In this document: positions 1 through 5,593 of the stretch, one piece after another
Layout of the letters: every line of letters starts with the position of its first letter
How positions within the stretch are numbered: position 1 is the first letter of the stretch
NCBI GenBank assembly: GCA_947176475.1
Contig: CAMWQX010000062.1
Span: 1-6,696, forward strand
DNA: 6,696 nt
Reading direction: 5' to 3'
From: an uncultured Bacillota bacterium
GTDB lineage: Bacteria > Bacillota_I > Bacilli_A > RF39 > UBA660
Position numbers and translations under genes: made by a program
Notes under the pieces: generated by a model
The model's input: the letters and a program-made list of their open reading frames with translations, nothing else
Database searches by the model: none
What the model was told of the DNA's origin: nothing

Positions 1-12
1 CTATAGTATAAT
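1..12 (+). promoter_or_regulatory. Partial sigma-A promoter (-10 box) of the TPR-like gene
   Basis: A perfect TATAAT lies at 7-12, 24 bases upstream of the ATG at 37, with the AGGAGG ribosome binding site at 26-31 between them. The matching -35 box would lie before the window starts, so only half of the promoter can be seen. Transcription would begin near position 19. The tight spacing suggests that the 491-aa gene has its own promoter. Confidence 0.6.
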
Positions 13-36
13 ATTAACTAATTTTAGGAGGTTATT

Positions 37-1512
37 ATGGTTATAGATCAAAAAGAGATAAAAAGACAATTAAGTTATATTGAATCCCAAATGTATAAAC
101 CTAACTTAACGGAGATAGAAAAAGATAAATTAACGAGAATGGGACGCTTTTTAGTAAGAAATTCATCACCAGATGATCCGTCTGCCAATATCATTCTTGC
201 AAAATTATACTATCAAACAGGAAACTACTTGGCATCGCGTGTTCAATATAATTGTGCTAAAAATAAAAATCCTAACTCCAAAACAATTTACTATGGATTA
301 TATAAAAATTACCTAATGGAAGGCAATTGGCAAGAAGCTTTAAATAATCTTCATATCTACATAGAAATGCTTCAAGAAAAAAATAGAGTAGATGGATTTA
401 ATATCATATTGGCTCTTTTAGGTTACCTTACTGATCAAGCAATTGAATTAGAAATTCCTCTAGATATCTTCCTTTCTCAAAATATAACAGATGAACAATT
501 ATCAACTATGTATGAAGAACTTATTAAGAGTATCGTATCAGGTCATTATGCTGAATCTATTAAATTAGCTCAAAAATGTGAAGAATATCCTCATAATCAA
601 TTTGAATTTTTAACCATTCAAGAATTATTGAAGAAAGTCTTAGAAAAACAGCGAATAGAGTGTAAAAACACCCTCAGAGTTTCTGTAAATAAGGCGGTTT
701 CCAATCAAGATTACGACGAATTATATAGACTTATTGCTATTGACGTTTATAATAAATATCACACCATTAATGCCTCTATATACATTCCAACTCTTATTGA
801 AAATGGCTATCATTCAGAAGCTAAGGAATTATTAAAAGAAATGGATTATCAGCAACAAAAGCGCAAAGTAAAAGCTATTTATTGTAAATTTATTCATGAA
901 AAAGAGTTAATTGATAATTATACAGAAGAACAGCAAGAATATTATTATCAATCCATTGAAACTATCGAAAATGCCCTAATGGAAGATGATTATGTTGATG
1001 TTTTTGATATGGCATCTGCTGCTTTTTATAAACTTGAACATCCAATTTTCTTATATTACATGGGATTATCTATGTTTTTCTTAGAGGAATATACTGAAGC
1101 TATGGGATATTTTGTTGGTTATAATCGTCGTGGTGGCACTAAAGCCTTAGAATCAAGATATTTTATTGCTTGTTGTCATAAAAATTTAGACCAAAGAAAA
1201 CAATTTAAAGCAAGAAGACAAAATTATAAACGTTACTGTCATCTATTAGATAAAATATATCTAAAAAGTTTTATGCCATACTCCTATGAACCAGTGGAGG
1301 AAGAACCGCCAAAAAAGCACGGAGAATTTGATCTTGTTATCGAAAATGCGGATTATCTTGAGATTAGTAATCTTCTAAAACACGGACAATTTAAAGATGC
1401 GAATAAGAAAATTGCTGAGTTAGAAAGAAAATCCGATAAAACTTCTGAAGATAAAAAAGTCTTAGAATATATTCGTACTAATAAGAAAATTTTATCAAAC
1501 CAAAATAAATAA
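37..1512 (+). CDS. TPR-like helical-repeat protein, 491 aa, function unknown
   Basis: The start is the ATG at 37, five bases after a perfect AGGAGG (26-31). The protein is predicted cytoplasmic: it has no signal peptide and no long hydrophobic segment. Residues about 49-116 read as two consecutive tetratricopeptide-like helix pairs (ANIILAKLYYQTGNYLASRV, then IYYGLYKNYLMEGNWQEALN), with the small-residue and aromatic spacing of TPRs. A further TPR-like unit lies at about 334-367 (FLYYMGLSMFFLEEYTEAMG). The segment between them is helical, lysine- and glutamate-rich and less repeat-like. A proline and acidic linker at about 420-428 (VEEEPPKKH) precedes a charged C-terminal helical tail of about 60 residues. 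TPR proteins usually mediate protein-protein contacts, so a scaffold or partner-binding role is the most that can be inferred. It ends in a hairpin shared with the convergent HIT-like gene, so it appears monocistronic. The gene itself is certain; the TPR assignment is moderate and no named family is recognised. Confidence 0.85.
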   Translation: MVIDQKEIKRQLSYIESQMYKPNLTEIEKDKLTRMGRFLVRNSSPDDPSANIILAKLYYQTGNYLASRVQYNCAKNKNPNSKTIYYGLYKNYLMEGNWQEALNNLHIYIEMLQEKNRVDGFNIILALLGYLTDQAIELEIPLDIFLSQNITDEQLSTMYEELIKSIVSGHYAESIKLAQKCEEYPHNQFEFLTIQELLKKVLEKQRIECKNTLRVSVNKAVSNQDYDELYRLIAIDVYNKYHTINASIYIPTLIENGYHSEAKELLKEMDYQQQKRKVKAIYCKFIHEKELIDNYTEEQQEYYYQSIETIENALMEDDYVDVFDMASAAFYKLEHPIFLYYMGLSMFFLEEYTEAMGYFVGYNRRGGTKALESRYFIACCHKNLDQRKQFKARRQNYKRYCHLLDKIYLKSFMPYSYEPVEEEPPKKHGEFDLVIENADYLEISNLLKHGQFKDANKKIAELERKSDKTSEDKKVLEYIRTNKKILSNQNK

Positions 1513-1533
1513 GCATATTTCTATGCTTATTTT
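1507..1533. terminator. Bidirectional hairpin terminator between convergent genes
   Basis: An 11-bp perfect inverted repeat pairs AAATAAGCATA (1507-1517) with TATGCTTATTT (1522-1532) around a TTTC loop. It overlaps the stop codons of both flanking genes: TAA at 1510-1512 on plus, and the minus-strand TAA at 1529-1527. T-rich sequence follows the stem on each strand. The stem has only two G-C pairs, so termination may be inefficient, but its position between two converging genes fits a shared bidirectional terminator. Confidence 0.6.
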
Positions 1534-1865
1534 AATTTATCATAAATAATATTAATATCTACTAACGGCTGAGTTGGATTATAATAAGGAATAATATCTA
1601 AATAAAAGGCATTATAACTATTTATAGAACCATAATTACTTGTTATTTGTATGCCATCTGGAGCTAATCTATCATATATTAAATCTTTGATATCTTTTAA
1701 AACTTTATGGATATGACCAAGTAAATCTTCATCAATTTCAAAAAGATTATCAAAGTGTTTCTTTGTTGTTAATAATAATTCACCATTTTCTTTTCTGTCT
1801 TCTCGCATAATAACGATTATCTCATCATCTTCATAAATAAACTTGCTATTATCCATTAAATTCAT
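1527..1865 (-). CDS. HIT-fold protein lacking the catalytic histidine triad (probable pseudoenzyme)
   Basis: HIT proteins are nucleotide hydrolases or transferases that use a C-terminal H-x-H-x-H motif to attack phosphate-linked nucleotides. This 112-aa protein follows the HIT layout: an N-terminal strand region FIYEDDEIIVIM (9-20), GELLLTTKKHFDNLFEID (28-45) matching the family's G-H-x-L-V-x-P-K-x-H block, a helix LLGHIHKVLKDI (48-59), then PDGIQITSNYG (69-79). Where active members have an F-H-x-H-x-H-I-I-P stretch, it reads FYLDIIPYY (87-95): all three triad histidines are gone and about two residues are missing. H37 of the K-K-H block remains. The frame is intact through the stop, so this is unlikely to be a decayed gene; a nucleotide-binding or structural role is inferred. 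Start choice: ATG at 1865 has AGGTG six bases upstream, while the in-frame GTG at 1874 (115 aa) has no SD and would sit at the predicted transcript 5' end. It is divergent from the gene at 1964. Confidence 0.72.
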   Translation of the reverse strand: MNLMDNSKFIYEDDEIIVIMREDRKENGELLLTTKKHFDNLFEIDEDLLGHIHKVLKDIKDLIYDRLAPDGIQITSNYGSINSYNAFYLDIIPYYNPTQPLVDINIIYDKLK

Positions 1866-1882
1866 ATATTTCACCTACGATG

Positions 1883-1891
1883 ATTATATCA
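1883..1891 (-). promoter_or_regulatory. Extended -10 promoter for the HIT-like gene
   Basis: Read on the minus strand, 1891-1883 is TGATATAAT, an exact TGnTATAAT extended -10 element. The -35 position 17 bases upstream reads TCAAAT, a poor match, as is common for extended -10 promoters. Predicted initiation near 1876 leaves a leader of about 11 bases carrying AGGTG, which supports the ATG at 1865 as the real start. Confidence 0.6.
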
Positions 1892-1907
1892 TAATTATCC
1901 TCCAAAT

Positions 1908-1936
1908 TTGACATTTTTCCATTTTTTTTATACAAT
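1908..1936 (+). promoter_or_regulatory. Near-consensus sigma-A promoter for the 263-aa gene
   Basis: A perfect -35 TTGACA (1908-1913), a 17-base T-rich spacer and the -10 TACAAT (1931-1936, five of six) form a strong vegetative promoter. Initiation near 1943 gives a leader of about 20 bases with GGGGG (1953-1957) six bases before the ATG at 1964. The -35 overlaps the -35 region of the opposing promoter that serves the HIT-like gene. Confidence 0.85.
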
Positions 1937-1963
1937 ATACGACAATTAAAAAGGGGGATATTT

Positions 1964-2755
1964 ATGCAAATTAATAGAAGAGATGTCTATCGTGTTAAGA
2001 CAGGTGCTATAAATTTTGTCAATCAATTTGGCACAAAATGCGAAACTAATGATTTAAACACGTATTATTGTGTCGCTGTTCGTAATAGTCGTGGAAAGAT
2101 TATTCACTTTAATGAATTAGTGACTAATAAAACTTTAGTAAAAAGAGTATATGAGAAAAATGAATGTGATTATGATGATTATGAAGATATGTACTATCCA
2201 TATGCCTTTGATAAAGATAGGGAACTAATGCAAATTGGTGATGTTGATATAGAACTTGATCAAGATTACACAGTAGAAGAATTACAAAAATATATTAAAA
2301 CAAGCCAAGAATCTATTGCTACTTCTTTAGAAACACTAGAAATGCGCGCTATTGAGTCAACATGTGCGGGATATGATTCAAGTCAAACAATGGAGTATTA
2401 TAATAAGAGATTATTTGTTTGTTATTTAGGTGATGATTTTATCATTTTAAGTGCTAATCGCAATCCATTAGGTATTTTTAATGGCTATCGTGAAATAAAT
2501 ACGAAAAGAAAAGTTATTAAACATTCAGGAGACGAATTTAATGAATTTGATAATCTAATCAACTTAAATCGCCAATTAATGGATCCTGATATTCCACCAG
2601 TTGACCGTTCCATTTTGGCAACTCGTGAATTAACTGTTGATGAATTTACAGCTTATATGGATTTAACAGCCGAAGAAGTTGAAGCTAAAATTAGTAATTA
2701 TTTAGCTATAAGAAGCCGTGAACGTGTTTTAGATTTTCATCCTGTAACTAAATAA
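1964..2755 (+). CDS. Conserved-looking protein of unknown function, 263 aa
   Basis: I do not recognise this family. The start is the ATG at 1964, with AAGGGGG ending six bases upstream and a near-consensus promoter before it. There is no signal peptide or membrane segment, so the protein should be cytoplasmic. Residues 1-66 look like a beta-rich domain (INFVNQFGT, YYCVAVRNSRGKIIHFNEL). A strongly acidic and aromatic stretch follows (CDYDDYEDMYYPYAFDKD, 68-85), then a helical region (about 103-135), then another strand-rich part with GDDFIILSANRNPLGIFNGY (156-175). The C-terminus (about 222-255) is helical. There are five cysteines (26, 36, 68, 134, 153), but no CxxC pair that would indicate a metal site. 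It lies 51 bases upstream of the preferred cotE start with no terminator between, so read-through into cotE is plausible, although the strong sigma-A-type promoter argues for vegetative expression. That it is a gene is near certain; its function is unknown. Confidence 0.88.
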   Translation: MQINRRDVYRVKTGAINFVNQFGTKCETNDLNTYYCVAVRNSRGKIIHFNELVTNKTLVKRVYEKNECDYDDYEDMYYPYAFDKDRELMQIGDVDIELDQDYTVEELQKYIKTSQESIATSLETLEMRAIESTCAGYDSSQTMEYYNKRLFVCYLGDDFIILSANRNPLGIFNGYREINTKRKVIKHSGDEFNEFDNLINLNRQLMDPDIPPVDRSILATRELTVDEFTAYMDLTAEEVEAKISNYLAIRSRERVLDFHPVTK

Positions 2756-2767
2756 TAAACTTTTTAA

Positions 2768-2794
2768 CCTTACTAGCATAAGATGTTAGTAAGG
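2768..2794 (+). promoter_or_regulatory. RNA hairpin occluding the cotE Shine-Dalgarno
   Basis: CCTTACTAGCAT (2768-2779) pairs with ATGTTAGTAAGG (2783-2794) over a three-base loop AAG: twelve consecutive pairs, eleven Watson-Crick and one G-U. The 3' arm contains AAGG, the first four bases of the AAGGAG Shine-Dalgarno (2791-2796) that serves the TTG at 2807. No T-tract follows, so it is not an ordinary terminator. In any transcript that reads in from the gene at 1964, the RBS would be paired. The regulatory role is inferred. Confidence 0.6.
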
Positions 2795-2806
2795 AGTGGT
2801 GATATT

Positions 2807-3310
2807 TTGTTTAAAGAAATAGTTACGAAAGCAGTTATTGGGAAAGGAAAAAAGACTACTAAAGAAAGTCATACGGTTAAAACCAGTGATGTCATAGATA
2901 ATGTCTTAGGATGCTGGGTTATAAACCATTCTTTTTCGGGAAATATTAACAATAATAATATTATTGTAAGTGGTAATTATGATATAAACATATGGTATTC
3001 TTATGATAATAATACTAAGACCAATGTTTTAATTGAAAGATATCATTATGATGATCCAATGAATGTCAAAATAAAGGAAAATGCTAAATTAACACCAAAT
3101 TCAGAAATAATTGTTAGAACCTTATCTCAACCAAGTGTAACTGATGTTTCCAATAATGATGGTATAATTACGCTAACTGTGGAAAAGCAAATGGGCGTTG
3201 AAGTAGTAGGTGACACTAAGGTGCGAGTAAGTGTAGCTGATGAATTTGATGATTATGAAGAAATAATAGATGAAGAAGATATCAGTGTATCTGATGATTA
3301 TTTAAATTAG
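2807..3310 (+). CDS. cotE: Outer spore coat morphogenetic protein CotE
   Basis: CotE assembles around the forespore in the mother cell and is needed for deposition of the outer coat in Bacillus. This 167-aa protein follows the B. subtilis protein (181 aa, from memory) along its length: FKEIVTKAVIGKGKK (2-16), LGCWVINHSF (34-43), the diagnostic SGNYDINIWYSYDNNTKT (55-72), IVRTLSQPS (102-110), VEKQMGVEVVGDTKVRVSV (125-143), and an acidic tail (DEFDDYEEIIDEED, 145-158) like the acidic CotE C-terminus. Start choice: TTG at 2807 gives an N-terminus that aligns with known CotE and has AAGGAG (2791-2796) upstream. The ATG at 2783 would add eight residues, has no SD, and lies inside the hairpin. A strong terminator follows. 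In Bacillus cotE is transcribed by mother-cell sigma factors; here the -10-like CATAAGAT at 2777-2784 is only a weak candidate. The family assignment is firm; a working sporulation programme is inferred. Confidence 0.92.
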   Translation: MFKEIVTKAVIGKGKKTTKESHTVKTSDVIDNVLGCWVINHSFSGNINNNNIIVSGNYDINIWYSYDNNTKTNVLIERYHYDDPMNVKIKENAKLTPNSEIIVRTLSQPSVTDVSNNDGIITLTVEKQMGVEVVGDTKVRVSVADEFDDYEEIIDEEDISVSDDYLN

Positions 3311-3338
3311 TCTCGGGATATCGAGGCTTTTTTATTTT
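3309..3338 (+). terminator. Intrinsic terminator after cotE
   Basis: An 8-bp stem (3309-3316 with 3321-3328, including two G-U pairs) closes a GATA tetraloop. It is followed by six T's (3328-3333), an A and four more T's. The stem begins inside the cotE TAG stop codon. Stem, tight loop and U-tract make a convincing rho-independent terminator that separates cotE from the acetyltransferase gene. Confidence 0.85.
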
Positions 3339-3365
3339 AAAGAATATTAAGAAAGGGTATTAGTA

Positions 3366-3809
3366 ATGGAAGAGATAACAATTGAAAAATATGATGAATC
3401 CAAATATGATCATAGATATGTGTCTATTATTTTAGATAATGATGCTGACTTTCATAGATATGTAGGCGATACTTATTTTCTAATTAAAAATATGCAAGAA
3501 AAGCAAGAACGAGGTTTTGCTGATCAAATCTATATTGCATATGCTAATGAACAAGCAATCGGATTAGTTGAACTTCGCATATTAGAAGGACATCCTTATA
3601 TAAGTATTGGCATCATCCCTGAAAAAAGAGGACATCATTATGGACGTAAACTATTCTTATTCTTTATTGAGTATTTATTCCTTATCCATCAAGAATTTGA
3701 AAACATCTATGCTTCCGTAAATCCGCAAAATATTGCTAGTATCAAAAGTGTCTTATCCGTTGGGTTTGCAAGAGTAAACCATACCAAATATGTTAAAAAA
3801 AGAGATTAA
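3366..3809 (+). CDS. GNAT-family N-acetyltransferase
   Basis: GNAT enzymes transfer an acyl group from acyl-CoA to an amine on a small molecule or protein. This 147-aa protein is a single GNAT domain of usual length. The central strands QIYIAYANEQAIGLVELRI (54-72) and PYISIGIIPEKRG (77-89) lead into the pyrophosphate-binding loop RGHHYGRKL (88-96) and its helix. Motif B is a textbook VNPQNIASIKSVLSVGF (118-134). The loop departs from the usual Q/R-x-x-G-x-G/A, having histidine (H91) at the first glycine position, a modest substitution that may still permit CoA binding. The start is the ATG at 3366, eight bases after AAAGGG. The cotE terminator lies just upstream and I see no convincing promoter in the 27 bases between, so it may rely on an unrecognised sigma factor or on read-through. 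No clear terminator follows. The substrate cannot be deduced. Confidence 0.88.
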   Translation: MEEITIEKYDESKYDHRYVSIILDNDADFHRYVGDTYFLIKNMQEKQERGFADQIYIAYANEQAIGLVELRILEGHPYISIGIIPEKRGHHYGRKLFLFFIEYLFLIHQEFENIYASVNPQNIASIKSVLSVGFARVNHTKYVKKRD

Positions 3810-3831
3810 TTAAAAAAATTATCATAAAAAA

Positions 3832-3860
3832 TTGAACTTAATTTAAATAAGTGTTATAAT
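3832..3860 (+). promoter_or_regulatory. Sigma-A promoter of the RNase J paralogue
   Basis: The -35 TTGAAC (3832-3837, TTGA conserved), a 17-base spacer, and a perfect TATAAT (3855-3860) preceded by TG at 3852-3853 form an extended -10 promoter. Initiation is expected near 3867, giving a leader of about 39 bases before the ATG at 3906. The element separates the RNase J paralogue from the acetyltransferase as its own transcription unit. Confidence 0.85.
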
Positions 3861-3905
3861 GAACTCACTGATGTGTCTTTATTTAATTTTAGATTGGAGA
3901 ATAAA

Positions 3906-5540
3906 ATGAGTAAAATTAGAATGTTTGGGCTTGGTGGTCTAAACGAAAGTGGAAAAAACACTTATATTGTAGAAATAGATGGTAAAATTTTTATCCTTGA
4001 TTGCGGATTAAAATATGCAACAGATAGTATGTATGGTATTGATTATATTATACCGAACTATCGTTATCTAATAGAAAATAAAGATCGAATTGTAGGAATC
4101 TTTTTAACTCATGCTCACCAAGAAAATATGGGTGGAGTATTTGATTTAATTAAAGATATTCCTAATATTAAATTATATTGTACAAAATATACAAAGGAAT
4201 ACTTATTACTAGATGGTATGAATGAAAAAAATATTATCGAAATAAAGGCACATAAGAAAATATCATTTGGTGATGTTTCAGTATTTCCTATTAATGTATC
4301 GCACTCAGTTCCTGATTCAGTGATGTTTGTTATTAATACTAAAGATGGAGCAATTTGTTATACCGGAGATTTTTTAATCGATCCAACCATGAGTGGGGCA
4401 TATGCCATGGATTTAGGTAAGATTGCCTACATTGGAAAACAAGGAGTTCTTTGTTTGTTAAGTGAATCGACATTCTCAGAGATTGCTGGACACACGAGTC
4501 CTCATCACCGTTTAACTAATTGGTTTAAAGATACGATAAATCATACTGATGGAAGATTAATAATTGCCACATTGCCAGTGCATTTACATATGATTCAAGA
4601 AATCTTTGATGCTAGTAAGAATATGCATCGTAAAGTTGTAATCATGGGTAAAAAATTGCAAAACATCGTTAATATGGCAATTAAAAATGACTATTTAGAA
4701 GTAGATAAAAATGTCATTGGTGATCTAAGTGATATTGATTCACCAAAATCTATTCTATTAGTTTGCGAAGATCGTGCCAAACCTTTTGCAACAGTTGATA
4801 AAATCGTCAATGGAGCAGATAAATTTATTAAACTTAAAGAAACCGATACGATTGTTTTTGCTGAGCCACTATATGACGCTGTCGAAAAAACACTAGTTCA
4901 TATTCAAGATGAAATAGCTATGCAAGGAGCGCAAAGTTTAACAATTCCTAAAGATAAAACTATCTTACATCATGCTTCTCAAGAGGATTTGATGATAATG
5001 TTAAATCTTGTAAAACCAGAATATTACATGCCTGTTAAAGGTGAGTATCGTCTTATGGTTAATAATGCTAACTTAGCATCGTCTCTAGGAATGACTCCTG
5101 ATAAGATAATCTTAAAACAAAATGGGGACATTGTTGAATTCATTGATGGTAAATTACAAGATAAATTTGAAACAATGCCTGTTGATGATGTCTTAATTGA
5201 TGGTAAGTCAAGTGATGATGTTGGCGAACTTGTTATTAAAGATCGTGAAATGTTAGGAGAAAATGGTATTATGCTCATTTCTGCTACATTAGATAAACAA
5301 ACTAAGAAAATCCTAGTTGGTCCTGAAATAACCACAAGAGGATTCATCTATGTCAAAGATTCTTTAGAAATGATTGAAGAGATTAAACGTATTGCAACGG
5401 AAATCATTGAGAATAATACAACACCAAACTATGTTGATTATAATCAAATCAAAAATGAAATAAGAGAATCTTTAAGCAAATATTTCTACCATGAAACTGA
5501 ATGCAAGCCAATGATAATTGCTGTCATTCAAGAAGTGTAA
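3906..5540 (+). CDS. RNase J family protein with degenerate active site
   Basis: RNase J1/J2 are metallo-beta-lactamase/beta-CASP exo-endoribonucleases that process and degrade mRNA. This 544-aa protein matches RNase J1 (about 555 aa) end to end: FGLGGLNESGKNTYIVE (7-23), GIDYIIPNY (44-52), VSHSVPDS (131-138), YTGDFLIDP (152-160), GKQGVLCLLSEST (177-189), MLNLVKPEYYMP (365-376), the C-terminal domain with LISATLDKQTKKILVGPEIT (457-476), and a closing PMIIAVIQEV. Key sites are changed. The HxHxDH motif reads HAHQEN (69-74); TGSQGEP reads CEDRAKP (287-293); the SSxIPGNE-type motif is absent (318-330); HxSGH reads TILHH (352-356); PxHGEYR reads PVKGEYR (376-382). H69, H71, H133, D155 and probably H356 persist. 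It is therefore likely catalytically weak or inactive, perhaps a partner of a canonical RNase J elsewhere, as J2 partners J1. Start: ATG at 3906 has TTGGAGA five bases upstream and matches J1; the in-frame GTG at 3873 has no SD. Confidence 0.9.
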   Translation: MSKIRMFGLGGLNESGKNTYIVEIDGKIFILDCGLKYATDSMYGIDYIIPNYRYLIENKDRIVGIFLTHAHQENMGGVFDLIKDIPNIKLYCTKYTKEYLLLDGMNEKNIIEIKAHKKISFGDVSVFPINVSHSVPDSVMFVINTKDGAICYTGDFLIDPTMSGAYAMDLGKIAYIGKQGVLCLLSESTFSEIAGHTSPHHRLTNWFKDTINHTDGRLIIATLPVHLHMIQEIFDASKNMHRKVVIMGKKLQNIVNMAIKNDYLEVDKNVIGDLSDIDSPKSILLVCEDRAKPFATVDKIVNGADKFIKLKETDTIVFAEPLYDAVEKTLVHIQDEIAMQGAQSLTIPKDKTILHHASQEDLMIMLNLVKPEYYMPVKGEYRLMVNNANLASSLGMTPDKIILKQNGDIVEFIDGKLQDKFETMPVDDVLIDGKSSDDVGELVIKDREMLGENGIMLISATLDKQTKKILVGPEITTRGFIYVKDSLEMIEEIKRIATEIIENNTTPNYVDYNQIKNEIRESLSKYFYHETECKPMIIAVIQEV

Positions 5541-5541
5541 T

Positions 5542-5565
5542 AAAGAGGATCTTATATCCTCTTTT
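5542..5565 (+). terminator. Weak hairpin terminator after the RNase J paralogue
   Basis: AAAGAGGAT (5542-5550) pairs perfectly with ATCCTCTTT (5556-5564) over a five-base CTTAT loop. The following T-run is only TTTT before CC interrupts it, so termination is probably partial, and some read-through into the gene at 5594 is likely. No separate promoter for that gene is evident in the 53-base gap. Confidence 0.55.
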
Positions 5566-5593
5566 CCTAATTGAAAAAGAAAAGAGTGTAGAT

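Noticed and set aside
1884..1903. Minus-strand GGAGG followed six bases later by ATG ATA TAA, a two-codon mini-ORF upstream of the HIT-like gene
   Set aside because: It overlaps the extended -10 TGATATAAT and lies upstream of the predicted transcript start, so it would not be in the mRNA; probably coincidental.
2165..2215. GATTATGATGATTATGAAGATATG region as a DNA repeat
   Set aside because: The repetitiveness reflects Asp/Tyr codons of the acidic stretch in the coding frame; there is no independent tandem array.
2783..2806. ATG at 2783 as the start of cotE
   Set aside because: It has no SD, is buried in the hairpin, and adds eight residues absent from known CotE; the TTG at 2807 has AAGGAG upstream and aligns with the family.
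3810..3831. AT-rich sequence after the GNAT gene as a terminator
   Set aside because: Only short A/T pairings with no G-C content and no clear stem and U-tract, so not called.
5024..5347. 107-codon open frame on the minus strand inside the RNase J paralogue
   Set aside because: It lies wholly antisense to a clear protein family member, has no convincing SD or promoter, and its serine/proline-rich product looks like an antisense shadow.
5501..5593. Upstream extension of the 341-aa gene overlapping the RNase J paralogue
   Set aside because: It would translate through a terminator hairpin and lacks an SD; the ATG at 5594 is the first plausible start.
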